Positions 30,842 to 41,802 of a stretch of DNA of 64,000 nucleotides are shown here, one piece after another. The DNA comes from Pseudodonghicola xiamenensis DSM 18339 (GTDB lineage: Bacteria; Pseudomonadota; Alphaproteobacteria; Rhodobacterales; Rhodobacteraceae). Where the stretch lies: contig NZ_AUBS01000008.1 in assembly GCF_000429365.1 (NCBI RefSeq), positions 1 through 64,000 on the forward strand, read 5' to 3'. Within the stretch, counting starts at the first letter, position 1; each line of letters starts with the position of its first letter. The notes beneath the pieces are model-generated. The model did no database searches. It was not told where the DNA came from and saw only the letters and a list, made by a program, of their open reading frames with translations. The position numbers and the translations under genes were made by a program.

Positions 30842-33394
30842 ATGCGCGACGCCGCCCCGGAAACCGTTTATCTCAAGGATTACAAACCCTTCGGCTATGT
30901 GGTCGACTCGGTGCACCTGACTTTCGATCTGGCTCCGAATGCCACCCGGGTGACCTCTCGCATCGCGTTCAGCCCCAATCCCGAGGCCGAGGATCGGACA
31001 TTCTTCCTTTTTGGCGAAAAGCTGAAGCTGATCCGGGCCACCATCGACGGCAAGGATATCACCCCCGAGATCACCCCGGAGGGGCTGACCGCCGCCGCCC
31101 CCGATGCGCCCTTTATCTGGGAGGCCGAGGTCGAGATCGACCCGGCAGGCAACACAGCGCTCGAAGGGCTTTATATGTCGAATGGCATGTATTGCACCCA
31201 ATGCGAGGCCGAGGGGTTCCGCAAGATCACCTATTACCCCGACCGACCTGACGTGATGTCGGTCTTTACCGTGCGGATCAACGGCGATCTGCCGGTGCTG
31301 CTGTCGAACGGCAACCCCACCGGACAGGGCGAAGGTTGGGCCGAATGGCACGATCCCTGGCCCAAGCCCTCGTATCTCTTCGCATTGGTCGCGGGCGATC
31401 TGGTGGCGACCGAAGACAGCTTTCCCACCATCTCCGGCCAGGAGGTGGCGCTGAAGCTCTGGGTCCGGCCCGGCGACGAACATAAGACCGCCTTCGGCAT
31501 GGAGGCGCTGAAGAAGTCGATGAAATGGGACGAGGACAGCTATGGCCGCGAATATGACCTCAAGGTCTTCAACATCGTGGCGGTGGACGATTTCAACATG
31601 GGCGCGATGGAGAACAAGGGGCTGAACATCTTCAACTCCTCCTGCGTGCTGGCCTCTCCCGACACCTCGACCGACATGAATTTCGAACGGATCGAGGCGA
31701 TCATCGCGCATGAGTATTTCCACAACTGGACCGGTGACAGGATCACCTGCCGCGACTGGTTCCAGCTCTGCCTGAAAGAGGGGCTGACAGTCTTCCGCGA
31801 CAGCCAGTTCACCGCCGACATGCGCTCTGCCCCGGTCAAGCGCATCCATGACGTGATCGACCTGCGGACCCGCCAGTTCCCTGAGGACAACGGCCCGCTG
31901 TCGCACCCGGTGCGCCCGGAAAGCTTTCAGGAGATCAACAACTTCTACACCGCCACCGTCTATGAGAAGGGCGCCGAGGTGATCGGCATGCTCAAGCGCC
32001 TGGTGGGAGATGCCGCCTATGCCGAGGCGCTGGATCTGTATTTCGCGCGCCATGACGGCCAGGCCTGCACCATCGAGGATTGGCTGAAGGTCTTCGAAGA
32101 CGTCACCGGGCGCGACCTGACCCAGTTCAAGCGCTGGTATTCGCAATCGGGCACCCCGCGCGTCAAGGTGACCGAAGATTGGGCCGATGGCACCTATACG
32201 CTCAGCTTCGAACAAACCACCCTGCCCACCCCCGGCCAGCCCGAGAAGCTGCCGCAGGTGCTGCCGATCGCCGTCGGGTTGATCGGCCCCAATGGCGACG
32301 AGCTCTTGGAAACCACCGTGCTGGAGATGACCGAAGCCAAGCAGAGTTTCAGCTTCGACGGGCTGCCGGCGCGCCCCGTCCCCTCGATCCTGCGCGGCTT
32401 CTCCGCCCCGGTGATCCTCGAACGGGAAAGCACCAATAGCGAACGCGCCTTCCTGCTGGCGCATGACACCGATCCCTTCAACCGGTGGGAGGCCGGCCGC
32501 GCCCTGGCACAGGACACGCTGCTGAAGATGGCGACCGGCACCACCGATCCGGATGCCGATTACCTCGACGGTCTGCGCGCGCTGATGCGCGACGAGACGC
32601 TCGATCCGGCCTATCGCGCCCTGATGCTCGGCCTGCCCGGTCAGGCGGAGCTGGCGGGGCTGCTGGCCGATCGCGGCGTCACCCCCGATCCGATGGCGAT
32701 CTGGCAGGCGGTGGAGCATCTGCGCGACGCCCAAGCCCAAGCGCTGGGGCCACTGCTGGAGGAACTTTACGAGGCCAATCAGGTCACCGATCCCTATCAG
32801 CCCGACGCCGAACAATCCGGCAAACGGGCGCTGGCCGGTGCCCTGCTGCGGCTGATCACCCGGCGCGACGGCGGTGCCCGTGCATCGGCGCTCTACGCGG
32901 CGGCCGACAACATGACCCTGACGCTCACCGCGCTCTCCTGCCTGCTGCAGGCCGGTCAAGGCGGGGCCGAGCTTGCCGCCTTCTATGACAAATGGAAGGA
33001 TGATCGGCTGGTGATCGACAAGTGGTTCATGCTGCAGATCGCAGAGGCCGCGCCGGAGCGCGCGGTATCGGTGGCGCAGGCACTGACCGAACATCCCGAT
33101 TTCAACTGGAGGAACCCCAACCGCTTCCGCGCCGTCTTCGGTGCGCTTTCGGCCAATCACGCGGGCTTCCACGATGCGACTGGCGCCGGCTATCAGCTGC
33201 TAGCCGACTGGCTGATCCGGCTCGACCCGCTGAACCCGCAGACCACGGCGCGGATGTGCACCGCCTTCCAGACCTGGAAACGCTATGACCCCGCGCGTCA
33301 GGCCAAGATCGCGGTGGAGCTGGACCGGATCGCCACCACCCCCGATCTCTCCCGCGATACCTCGGAGATGATCAGCCGCATCCGCGGGGCCTGA
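30842..33394 (+). CDS. pepN: Aminopeptidase N (M1 family)
   Basis: An 850-residue zinc metallopeptidase that removes N-terminal residues in the cytoplasm. The substrate-recognition GAMENKGLNIF and the zinc motif HEYFHNWTGDR with the downstream Glu in LKEGLTVFRD (HEXXH-x18-E) are present. The C-terminal alpha-helical domain is complete. The start at 30842 has AGAGGGAA in front; the longer frame upstream lies in the glcB/pepN divergent promoter. The short-chain dehydrogenase follows after 3 bp. Confidence 0.95.
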   Translation: MRDAAPETVYLKDYKPFGYVVDSVHLTFDLAPNATRVTSRIAFSPNPEAEDRTFFLFGEKLKLIRATIDGKDITPEITPEGLTAAAPDAPFIWEAEVEIDPAGNTALEGLYMSNGMYCTQCEAEGFRKITYYPDRPDVMSVFTVRINGDLPVLLSNGNPTGQGEGWAEWHDPWPKPSYLFALVAGDLVATEDSFPTISGQEVALKLWVRPGDEHKTAFGMEALKKSMKWDEDSYGREYDLKVFNIVAVDDFNMGAMENKGLNIFNSSCVLASPDTSTDMNFERIEAIIAHEYFHNWTGDRITCRDWFQLCLKEGLTVFRDSQFTADMRSAPVKRIHDVIDLRTRQFPEDNGPLSHPVRPESFQEINNFYTATVYEKGAEVIGMLKRLVGDAAYAEALDLYFARHDGQACTIEDWLKVFEDVTGRDLTQFKRWYSQSGTPRVKVTEDWADGTYTLSFEQTTLPTPGQPEKLPQVLPIAVGLIGPNGDELLETTVLEMTEAKQSFSFDGLPARPVPSILRGFSAPVILERESTNSERAFLLAHDTDPFNRWEAGRALAQDTLLKMATGTTDPDADYLDGLRALMRDETLDPAYRALMLGLPGQAELAGLLADRGVTPDPMAIWQAVEHLRDAQAQALGPLLEELYEANQVTDPYQPDAEQSGKRALAGALLRLITRRDGGARASALYAAADNMTLTLTALSCLLQAGQGGAELAAFYDKWKDDRLVIDKWFMLQIAEAAPERAVSVAQALTEHPDFNWRNPNRFRAVFGALSANHAGFHDATGAGYQLLADWLIRLDPLNPQTTARMCTAFQTWKRYDPARQAKIAVELDRIATTPDLSRDTSEMISRIRGA

Positions 33395-33397
33395 GCC

Positions 33398-34141
33398 ATG
33401 TCGCGCCCGACCCTGCTGATCACCGGCGCCAGCGCCGGTATCGGTGCCGCCACTGCCCGGCTGGCGGCAGAGCGCGGTTATGATCTGGCGCTGAACTACC
33501 GCGCCGACCGCGAGGGGGTCGAGGCGGTGGCCGCCAACGTCCGCGCCACCGGGGCGCGGGCGCTGATCCTGCAGGCCGATCTGTCGGACCCCGAGGCGAT
33601 CGAGACGATGTTCGCCCGGCTGGACCGCGACTTCGGCCAGCTTGACGCCTTGGTGAACAATGCCGGCATCAACGAACCCATCGCCCAGGTGGTGGAGATG
33701 GACCATGCCCGGCTGCGCCGTACCTTCGACATCAACGTGATCGCCCCCTTCCTGGTGGCGAAACAGGCGGTGCTGAGGATGCAGGCTCAGGGCGACGGCG
33801 GCGTGATCGTCAATGTCTCCTCCGCCGCAGCGCGGCTGGGGTCGGCCAACACCTTCGTCGATTACGCTGCCTCCAAGGCCGCCATCGACATCTTCACCAA
33901 GGGGCTGGCCGAAGAGGTGGCGCGCGACGACATCCGCGTCAACGCGGTTCGCCCGGGGCTGATCGACACCGGCATTCACGCCAAGGCCGGCGATCCCGAA
34001 CGGCCCGAACGGCTGATAGGAGGGGTCCCCATGGGCCGCACCGGATCGGCCGAAGAGGTGGCCGAGGCGATCCTCTATCTGCTGTCAGACCGCGCGTCCT
34101 ATGTCACCGGAACGACGCTCGATGTCTCCGGCGGGCGCTGA
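33398..34141 (+). CDS. Short-chain dehydrogenase/reductase
   Basis: A 247-residue classical SDR. The coenzyme motif is TGASAGIG (8-15), the NNAG motif near 88 and the catalytic Ser-Tyr-Lys (VSSAA, then YAASK near 157-161). The pattern RAD after strand 2 suggests NADP(H) preference. It follows pepN by 3 bp and overlaps the next small membrane-protein gene by 20 bp. Substrate unknown. Confidence 0.9.
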   Translation: MSRPTLLITGASAGIGAATARLAAERGYDLALNYRADREGVEAVAANVRATGARALILQADLSDPEAIETMFARLDRDFGQLDALVNNAGINEPIAQVVEMDHARLRRTFDINVIAPFLVAKQAVLRMQAQGDGGVIVNVSSAAARLGSANTFVDYAASKAAIDIFTKGLAEEVARDDIRVNAVRPGLIDTGIHAKAGDPERPERLIGGVPMGRTGSAEEVAEAILYLLSDRASYVTGTTLDVSGGR

Positions 34142-34583
34142 GGCAACAGGCTCTGAAGCCCGCTTCCGCTTTCAGCAACAGGCGCGCTCAGCCCGGCTGA
34201 TCATCCTGCTGGCGGCGATCTATCTGGTGCTGATCGCCGCCTATCTGTTTCTCGATGCGCTCTGGTGGCTGCTGGCCCTGCTGGCACTGCCCACCCTGCC
34301 GGCGCTTTCGGATCTGATCCGAAACCCCGATGCCGGGCTGGAGATCGACGCCACCACCTTCCGCTGGTGGAGCGGCAGACATCGGCGCGAGGTTCCCCTG
34401 TCCGAGATCGACCATATCCGCATGGACACCCGCTGGGATTTCTCGGTCCGGGTGCGGCTGATGCTCCGATCGGGCCGCTACCTCCAACTCCCGCATGAGT
34501 CGCTGCCCCACCACCGTGGGCTTGAGCAAGGGCTCATCGCGCGCGATCTGCGGGTGGAGCGGCACCACTTTACCGTTTTTTAA
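34122..34583 (+). CDS. Conserved membrane protein of unknown function
   Basis: A 153-residue protein with one hydrophobic hairpin (about residues 23-60: two membrane segments, LIILLAAIYLVLIAAYLF and LWWLLALLALPTLPALS) and a cytoplasmic C-terminal domain with SEIDHIRMDTRWDFSVRVRL, resembling a small PH-like beta domain. I place the start at 34122, overlapping the SDR gene, since the product then begins shortly before the membrane part. A CGGCGG-TTAT-CCGCCG hairpin follows the stop. Function unknown. Confidence 0.65.
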   Translation: MSPAGAEATGSEARFRFQQQARSARLIILLAAIYLVLIAAYLFLDALWWLLALLALPTLPALSDLIRNPDAGLEIDATTFRWWSGRHRREVPLSEIDHIRMDTRWDFSVRVRLMLRSGRYLQLPHESLPHHRGLEQGLIARDLRVERHHFTVF

Positions 34584-34788
34584 CCGGCGGTTATCCGCCG
34601 TCGCCCCGGCACAAGCGTAAACAATCCACCCGGGCCCCCGGGTTTTCAGCGATGTCGGCCCCACCCCGTCAACAATGCCGTCCAAATACCGCAAATGCTG
34701 GCCGGAAAGACCTCAGCCTTGCCCCATTTGCGCCCCAATGAGACATCAGGTTCACATCTATTCCGAAGACTTGCTGCCCGGATCGAAG

Positions 34789-36045
34789 ATGTTCAGTACC
34801 CCCCGCCGCGTCCTTGGCGCGCTACCGTCCAAGCTGCTCAGCCAGACCATGGCCCGCCTCCACCCATCGCCCCCGTCACCGGCCGCGCCCGTTCCCGAGG
34901 CGCTGCTTGACGTCCCGGTCTGCGACGTCTCCCCCGAGGACGAGGCCGCGCGCGAGGCCCGGGCCCAGGGTCTGTTCCTGGCCCGTCAGGACCGCTGGGC
35001 CGACCTTTCCCGCGCGCTTGCCGCCGCCGACACCAGCCGGGCGCTGACCCCCGGCGGCACGCCGCTGACGGATCACCTGTCCTATGGCGCGCGCTCGGAT
35101 GTGGTGCTGGCCGCAGAAGAGGCGCTGGCCGATGGTCGTGGACGTTGCAAGACAGATCGCGCCCTACTGGACGGCATCATGGCGCTGGAAGCGATGCGGC
35201 AGGACCATCGCCACGATCCCTATATCAACCTGGTGCTGGCGCAGGCGCATATCGACCTCGGCTGGGCCTGGCGCGGCGCCGGTGACCCGCAGGCATTGCC
35301 AAAGCTCAGCCGGCACCGCTGCGCCGCCCATTTCGATCGCGCGGCGCATCTGCTGGACCCGTTCACCGAAGAGTCCCGGACCAGCCCGGCGCTGGCCGCG
35401 GCGCGCTGCGCCCTGCTGGCCGCCCGCCACGGCCGAACCGGAGATATCGCCGATGCCTATGCCGCGCTGATCGACCTCGCCCCCGGCAACGCCCGGCCCT
35501 TCCGCGCCCTGGGGCTGCATCTGCTGCCCAGCCGCGCCGGCTCCTATGCCGAGCTGGAGCTTGAGGCCCGCCGTACCGCCGCCCGGACACACCCCACATG
35601 GGGCGCCGGCGGCTATGCCTGGGTCTGTTTCGACGCCGTGGTGCAGGACCCCCAGGCCCTGGCCCAGGTGGATGTCGAATTCTTTATCGATGGGCTGAAG
35701 GATATCGTCGCGCGGCACCCTGATCAGGCAATGATCAACATGCTGGCCGCCTATTGCGCGATCACCTTGCGGCGCCAGCCGGGCGCCGCCGCTACCCGTG
35801 ACCGGATTGCCGGCTGCGCCTCCTGGCTGATCCGCGACCACCTGACCGAATTGCATCCGCTGATCTGGGCCCATGCCGCCGAAGGCTTTGACAACAACGC
35901 CCACGTCAGCTCGACCCGTCGCTTTGCCGCGCGCGGCCGCGCCGACGGGCTGCGTGCCATCGCCGACCAATTTCGCGACGATCTTGACCACGGGTTACGC
36001 ATCACCTTCACCCCCGAGGGCCCGGTGGTCGCCCGCAGCGCCTGA
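34789..36045 (+). CDS. Conserved helical repeat-like protein, unknown function
   Basis: A protein of about 418 residues rich in Ala, Leu and Arg, with helical pairs suggestive of degenerate TPR-like repeats (for example DPYINLVLAQAHIDLGWAWR and AAARCALLAARHGR). No signal peptide or catalytic motif. I start at ATG 34789 (GGATCGAAG in front); two upstream starts at 34675 and 34738 lack ribosome-binding sites. It resembles uncharacterised Rhodobacteraceae proteins in style, but I cannot assign a family. Confidence 0.6.
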   Translation: MFSTPRRVLGALPSKLLSQTMARLHPSPPSPAAPVPEALLDVPVCDVSPEDEAAREARAQGLFLARQDRWADLSRALAAADTSRALTPGGTPLTDHLSYGARSDVVLAAEEALADGRGRCKTDRALLDGIMALEAMRQDHRHDPYINLVLAQAHIDLGWAWRGAGDPQALPKLSRHRCAAHFDRAAHLLDPFTEESRTSPALAAARCALLAARHGRTGDIADAYAALIDLAPGNARPFRALGLHLLPSRAGSYAELELEARRTAARTHPTWGAGGYAWVCFDAVVQDPQALAQVDVEFFIDGLKDIVARHPDQAMINMLAAYCAITLRRQPGAAATRDRIAGCASWLIRDHLTELHPLIWAHAAEGFDNNAHVSSTRRFAARGRADGLRAIADQFRDDLDHGLRITFTPEGPVVARSA

Positions 36046-36121
36046 TCGGGGGCCTCTGCCCCTTGCTCCGCCCCGCGCTCTGCCCTAGAACGCAGACCGG
36101 TATTCTGCGGAGACGAGGCCC

Positions 36122-37633
36122 ATGCTGGATCTGACATTCGAAGCCCCCAAGCCCAAGGTGATCGCCGGGGCGAAATACGATTGGGAACTGGTGATCGGGA
36201 TGGAAATCCACGCCCAGGTCAGCTCCAGGTCGAAACTCTTCTCCGGCGCGTCCACCGAATTCGGGGCAGAGCCGAACTCGAACGTTTCCTTCGTCGACGC
36301 GGCGATGCCCGGCATGCTGCCGGTGATCAATGAATTCTGTGTCGAACAGGCGGTGCGCACCGGGCTGGGCCTGAAGGCCGACATCAACCTGATGAGCGCG
36401 TTTGACCGCAAGAATTATTTCTATCCCGACCTGCCGCAGGGCTATCAGATCAGCCAGCTCTATCACCCCATCGTCGGCGAAGGCGAAGTCATCGTCGAGA
36501 TGTCGCCCGGCGTGGCGCGCAAGGTCCGGATCGAACGCATTCACCTGGAACAGGACGCTGGCAAGTCGATCCACGACATGGATCCGAACATGTCCTTCGT
36601 CGACCTCAACCGTACCGGCGTGGCGCTGATGGAAATCGTCAGCCGCCCCGATATCCGCGGGCCGGAGGAAGCTGCGGCCTATGTCGGCAAGCTGCGTCAG
36701 ATCCTGCGCTATCTCGGCACCTGCGACGGCAACATGCAGAACGGCAACCTGCGCGCCGACGTCAACGTTTCGATCTGCCGGCCCGGCGATTATGAACGGT
36801 ATCAGGAGACCCAGGATTTCAGCCACCTCGGCACCCGCTGCGAGATCAAGAACATGAACTCCATGCGGTTCATCCAGGCGGCGATCGAATACGAGGCCCG
36901 GCGCCAGATCAAGATCCTCGAAGAGGGTGGCGAGGTCGATCAGGAAACCCGGCTCTACGATCCGGACAAGAACGAGACCCGCTCGATGCGGTCGAAGGAA
37001 GAGGCGCATGATTACCGCTACTTCCCCGATCCCGATCTGCTGCCGCTGGAAATCGAACAAGCCTGGGTCGACGACATCAAGGCGACGCTTCCCGAACTGC
37101 CCGATGCGCGCAAGGCCCGTTACATGGCCGATTTCGGCCTGACCGATTACGACGCCTCGGTGCTGACCGCCGAGGTCGAGACCGCCGCCTATTTCGAAGC
37201 CGTGGCCGAGGGCCGTGATGGCAAGATCGCCGCAAACTGGGTCATCAACGAGCTGTTCGGTCGGTTGAAGAAGGACGATCACGATCTGGCCACCAGCCCG
37301 GTCAGCCCGGCGCAATTGGGCGGCATCGTCGACCTGATCACCAAGGGCGACATCTCGGGCAAGATCGCCAAGGATCTGTTCGAGATCGTCTATACCGAAG
37401 GTGGTGATCCGGCCGAGATCGTCGAGGCACGCGGCATGAAGCAGGTCACCGACACCGGCGCCATCGAGGCCGCGGTGGATGAAGTGATCGCCGCCAACCC
37501 GGCGCAGGTGGAAAAGGCGAAAGCCAACCCGAAGCTGGCCGGCTGGTTCGTCGGCCAGGTGATGAAGGCCACCGGCGGCAAGGCCAACCCGAAGGCGGTG
37601 AACGATATCGTTCTGACAAAACTGGGGCTGTAA
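36122..37633 (+). CDS. gatB: Asp-tRNA(Asn)/Glu-tRNA(Gln) amidotransferase subunit B
   Basis: A 503-residue GatB, which phosphorylates mischarged Glu-tRNA(Gln) or Asp-tRNA(Asn) for transamidation by GatA-supplied ammonia. Family motifs: [13 protein letters not shown] near 21, [13 protein letters not shown] near 101, [17 protein letters not shown] near 161 and the tail domain with [30 protein letters not shown] is the ribosome-binding site. gatA and gatC are elsewhere. A strong terminator follows. Confidence 0.96.
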   Translation: MLDLTFEAPKPKVIAGAKYDWELVIGMEIHAQVSSRSKLFSGASTEFGAEPNSNVSFVDAAMPGMLPVINEFCVEQAVRTGLGLKADINLMSAFDRKNYFYPDLPQGYQISQLYHPIVGEGEVIVEMSPGVARKVRIERIHLEQDAGKSIHDMDPNMSFVDLNRTGVALMEIVSRPDIRGPEEAAAYVGKLRQILRYLGTCDGNMQNGNLRADVNVSICRPGDYERYQETQDFSHLGTRCEIKNMNSMRFIQAAIEYEARRQIKILEEGGEVDQETRLYDPDKNETRSMRSKEEAHDYRYFPDPDLLPLEIEQAWVDDIKATLPELPDARKARYMADFGLTDYDASVLTAEVETAAYFEAVAEGRDGKIAANWVINELFGRLKKDDHDLATSPVSPAQLGGIVDLITKGDISGKIAKDLFEIVYTEGGDPAEIVEARGMKQVTDTGAIEAAVDEVIAANPAQVEKAKANPKLAGWFVGQVMKATGGKANPKAVNDIVLTKLGL

Positions 37634-37664
37634 ACCGCCCCCTCACTTTGGACAGTGAAACCCC

Positions 37665-37692
37665 AAGCCCCGGCCCTGCGCCGGGGCTTTTT
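37665..37692 (+). terminator. Rho-independent terminator of gatB
   Basis: AAGCCCCGGC (37665-37674) pairs with GCCGGGGCTT (37680-37689) around a 5-nt loop, followed by TTT and a T-rich end, 31 bp after the gatB stop. Confidence 0.9.
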
Positions 37693-37789
37693 CATTGGAA
37701 GCCCCCCCGCCCGAACGCTGAGGCGCACGGTATCATGGGGGCTCGGCCCCCCGGTTTCAGACAGGGCACCCGGGGACACAGCCCCAGGC

Positions 37790-39238
37790 TCAGGCCCGCC
37801 AGAACCGCAGCGTCAGAACGGTATAGACCACCATCAGCTCAAGCCGGCCCACCAGCATGGCAATAGACAAAATCCACTTGGCCGGATCGTTCAGCCCGGC
37901 GAAATTTCCCGCCGGCCCGATCTTGTCGCCAAGGCCCGGCCCGATATTGGCCAGCGCCGTCGCCGCCCCCGAGATCGAAGTGGTCATGTCGAGCCCCGTC
38001 ATCGCCAGCCCCCAGGCGAACACCCCCAGCGAGACCACGAAGAACATGAAGAAGGAAATCACCGAATTCAGCACATCCGCGCTCACCAGCCGGCCCTGAA
38101 AGCGCGGGGCGAACATTCCGTGCGGCTGGCGAATGCGGCGGATCTGCACCGCGATGGAGGAAAACAGGATCTGATACCGGAAGATCTTGACCGAACAGGC
38201 GGTCGAGCCGGCGCAGCCCCCGATCAGCCCGATGAAGAAGAACAGCATCACCAGGAAACTGCCCCAGGTCATGTAATCGACGCTGGCGTATCCGGTGCCC
38301 GAGATGATCGAGGTGATATTGAAAAGCGCCTCGCGAAAGGCCTGTTCCCAATGGTGCGGGAAGATCGAGGTCAGCACCAAGGTGGTGATCAGCACCAACA
38401 CGCCGATGGTAGCAAGGAAGGTCCAGACCTGACTATCGCGGAACAGCGGCTTGGCATCGCCGTTCAGCAGTTGAACGTAGCGCACGAAGGGCAGCGCAGC
38501 GAGAATCATGAACAGTGAGGCGACATATTCCGCTGGCCCGGAAAACTGCGCGAAAGAGCTGTCGTAATTGGCGAAACCACCGGTGGAACAGGTCGTCAGC
38601 GCATGTGAAAGCGCATCGAAGAAGGACATGCCCAGCCCCAGATAGGCCAGCATGCAGACCACCGTCAGCCCGATGTAGATGGTCGAAATCTGGCCGGCGA
38701 TTGCGGTGGCTCGCGGCAGGATCTTGCCCATGGTGTCAAAGGCTTCGGACTGGAAGATCTGCATGCCGCCGACCTTCAGTTCCGGCAGGAAGACCATCGC
38801 CACCACGATGATCCCGATGCCGCCCAGCCATTGCAGGATCGCCCGCCACAGCAAAATCCCCTTGGGCAGACTTTCGAGCCCGGTGATCACCGTCGAGCCG
38901 GTAGTCGTCATTCCGGACATCGCCTCGAAAAACGCATCGACAAAGCGCAGCTCGGTCTCTCCCAGCATGAAGGGGATCGCCCCGAAGAGCGGCAGCGCCA
39001 CCCAGACGCCGGTTGCCAGCAGAAAGGTCTGTTGGATCGTCAGCCCCTCGCCGACGCCGTTCATGCAACTCAGCGCAAGCGCGCCACCGGCCAGAACGGT
39101 CAACAGCGCGCTTTGAAAAAACACGTGCCATTCGCCACGCCCTTCGGCGAAATCGGCGATCATCGGAAGGCTCATCGTGGCGCCCAGAATGGTCACCAAC
39201 AGGCCTATGACATATCCAACGGGGCGCAGGTCAAACAT
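37790..39238 (-). CDS. trkH: Trk-type potassium uptake protein
   Basis: A 482-residue TrkH/KtrB-family channel subunit. Four pore-loop/selectivity regions are visible with the filter glycines: MSGMTTTGSTVI near 110, TTCSTGGFANYD near 221, ISGTGYASVDY near 316 and LANIGPGLG near 431. About ten hydrophobic segments. TrkA, the cytoplasmic NAD-binding partner, is not in this window. Confidence 0.93.
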   Translation of the reverse strand: MFDLRPVGYVIGLLVTILGATMSLPMIADFAEGRGEWHVFFQSALLTVLAGGALALSCMNGVGEGLTIQQTFLLATGVWVALPLFGAIPFMLGETELRFVDAFFEAMSGMTTTGSTVITGLESLPKGILLWRAILQWLGGIGIIVVAMVFLPELKVGGMQIFQSEAFDTMGKILPRATAIAGQISTIYIGLTVVCMLAYLGLGMSFFDALSHALTTCSTGGFANYDSSFAQFSGPAEYVASLFMILAALPFVRYVQLLNGDAKPLFRDSQVWTFLATIGVLVLITTLVLTSIFPHHWEQAFREALFNITSIISGTGYASVDYMTWGSFLVMLFFFIGLIGGCAGSTACSVKIFRYQILFSSIAVQIRRIRQPHGMFAPRFQGRLVSADVLNSVISFFMFFVVSLGVFAWGLAMTGLDMTTSISGAATALANIGPGLGDKIGPAGNFAGLNDPAKWILSIAMLVGRLELMVVYTVLTLRFWRA

Positions 39239-39320
39239 GAGGCGCAGCGTTGGCGGCAGTGGACAGAAGTGTCAAGTGCCGCCCGTCCCACGGCAAAGCG
39301 GGAGGCGCCCCCCAGCCGAA

Positions 39321-40052
39321 TTACTCGTCGGTCTCGCCGGGCATCACCGGAGGTTTCGCCGGCGTGCGGGCGCGCGGACGCCGGGCCGGTGCTGCCGGCT
39401 TGGCCTCAGCAGGCTTGGTTGCCGCAGCCTTCGGTGCTGCCGGTTTCGATGCCGCGGCCCGGGCTCGCGTGGTCCGCGCGGCAGGCTTTGCCGCCGGGGC
39501 CCGGCGCGGCACCGGCTTGGCCGACGCCGCCACGTCGGCGGGCTTGACCGCTGGCGGTTCACTGGCCGGTTCACTGGCTGCCTCAGTGGCCGGTTTGGCC
39601 GCAACCGCTTCAGCTGCCTTGGCCGGGGCGGGGTTTGCCGATGCAGTTTTCGCGGGCGCGGGCTTGGCTGCTGCGGGGGCTGGTGCGGTTACCGCCGGCG
39701 CCGGGGCCTCGGCAGCGGTCGCCACCACCTCCGCTGCCTCAACCTTGGGCGTTACCTTGGGCGCGGGCTTGGCAGCCGCGCGCGGCGCCAGTTTTGCCGG
39801 AACCTCCATCACCGGTTCGGCCTCGCGTGTTGCGACGGGGAACCTGGCAACGAAGCCGAAGGCACTGACCGGAAGCTCGGGCATGTCCGGAGTCATGGCA
39901 GCGACGGATTCGAACATCCGGGCCTGAATCTCGGGAATTTGCAGGGCCGAACGGGTCATGCTTTGCATCAGTTTCAACTGGGTACTGATCGCATAGCCCG
40001 CCATCCGGCAGGCGGCCGCGTGAACCTGAAGCGGAATGGGTTTCGAAGTCAT
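39321..40052 (-). CDS. Phasin-like protein with Ala/Pro/Lys-rich tail
   Basis: A 243-residue two-part protein. Residues 1-60 form an amphipathic helical domain (QVHAAACRMAGYAISTQLKL, then ARMFESVAAM) that recalls phasin-type surface proteins. Residues about 85-240 are low-complexity Ala, Pro and Lys/Arg (AAKPAPAK-type repeats), similar to the basic tails of histone-H1-like and PHA-granule proteins. The start shares ATGA with the stop of the upstream phasin-like gene. I infer binding to granules and/or DNA; the tail composition could also mislead. Confidence 0.5.
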   Translation of the reverse strand: MTSKPIPLQVHAAACRMAGYAISTQLKLMQSMTRSALQIPEIQARMFESVAAMTPDMPELPVSAFGFVARFPVATREAEPVMEVPAKLAPRAAAKPAPKVTPKVEAAEVVATAAEAPAPAVTAPAPAAAKPAPAKTASANPAPAKAAEAVAAKPATEAASEPASEPPAVKPADVAASAKPVPRRAPAAKPAARTTRARAAASKPAAPKAAATKPAEAKPAAPARRPRARTPAKPPVMPGETDE

Positions 40053-40426
40053 TGTGCTGTCGCTCCGTTATGGGATTGCAGATCGTCCTTTGGAGTGAAG
40101 ACCGCGATGCCCAGCACCATCGGTCCCCGCCGCACCAGCCGTTCGCGGTTCTCCCGCGCGCGCGCTGAGATCGGCCCGACCACCGCCAACATCACCCGGT
40201 CGGGGCCATGCCCCTCGCAGGCAGTCAACACGCCGGCCAACAGGCCTGCGGTGAATGCAGGCGCCTTTTCCAGGATCATGTCGTGGGATTCCTCCGGCGG
40301 CACCGACCAGATGCCGGACAGTCCCAGCAGGCGCAACCCGACGACGCATTGCGCATCTTCGGCAAGCACTGCAACCCGCCACCAAAGGCGAGACATCTCA
40401 TTGGCACAATCAAAGGCGGACAACAT
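40049..40426 (-). CDS. Small phasin/antifreeze-annotated family protein
   Basis: A 125-residue protein resembling short Rhodobacteraceae proteins often labelled antifreeze protein and related to phasins: a helical start (NEMSRLWWRVAVLAEDAQCV), VGLRLLGLSGIW, then EKAPAFTAGLLAGVLTAC and ARENRERLVRR. The start at 40426 has GGAGG in front; the longer open frame upstream has no homology. It is translationally coupled to the following Ala/Lys-rich gene. The ice-binding label is almost surely meaningless; granule or polyhydroxyalkanoate association is a reasonable guess. Confidence 0.5.
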   Translation of the reverse strand: MLSAFDCANEMSRLWWRVAVLAEDAQCVVGLRLLGLSGIWSVPPEESHDMILEKAPAFTAGLLAGVLTACEGHGPDRVMLAVVGPISARARENRERLVRRGPMVLGIAVFTPKDDLQSHNGATAQ

Positions 40427-40572
40427 CACGATGACCTCCGGGTCGGCACCCCTACCGGCGGCATGGGCGTGGTCAGGCCGACCATAGCGGATTCTCCCAA
40501 GAGGCACAGCAAAAAATGCTGCAGTGCGGCAAAATTGATCGACGGTGGTGCAGCAGCACACCGCACCCCGCC

Positions 40573-41676
<1,104 letters not shown>

Positions 41677-41802
41677 AGCCGTTTCCTTCGCAGTCGATCA
41701 TCACAACCCGTCCCCTAAACCTAGGGGCGCGGGCGCGGAAATCAAACCCTAACGCCCTGCGCCCCGAAGGTATAGCCGGATGTCACCGCGCCCCGAGCGG
41801 GA

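Noticed and set aside
30767..33172. 801-codon open frame on the minus strand opposite pepN
   Set aside because: Shadow frame with repetitive Gly/Arg/Gln composition; PepN is complete with its zinc motif.
41677..41760. Zur site before folE2
   Set aside because: No TGTTA/TAACA-type palindrome was found; only CCCCTA/TAGGGG, which does not resemble Zur sites.
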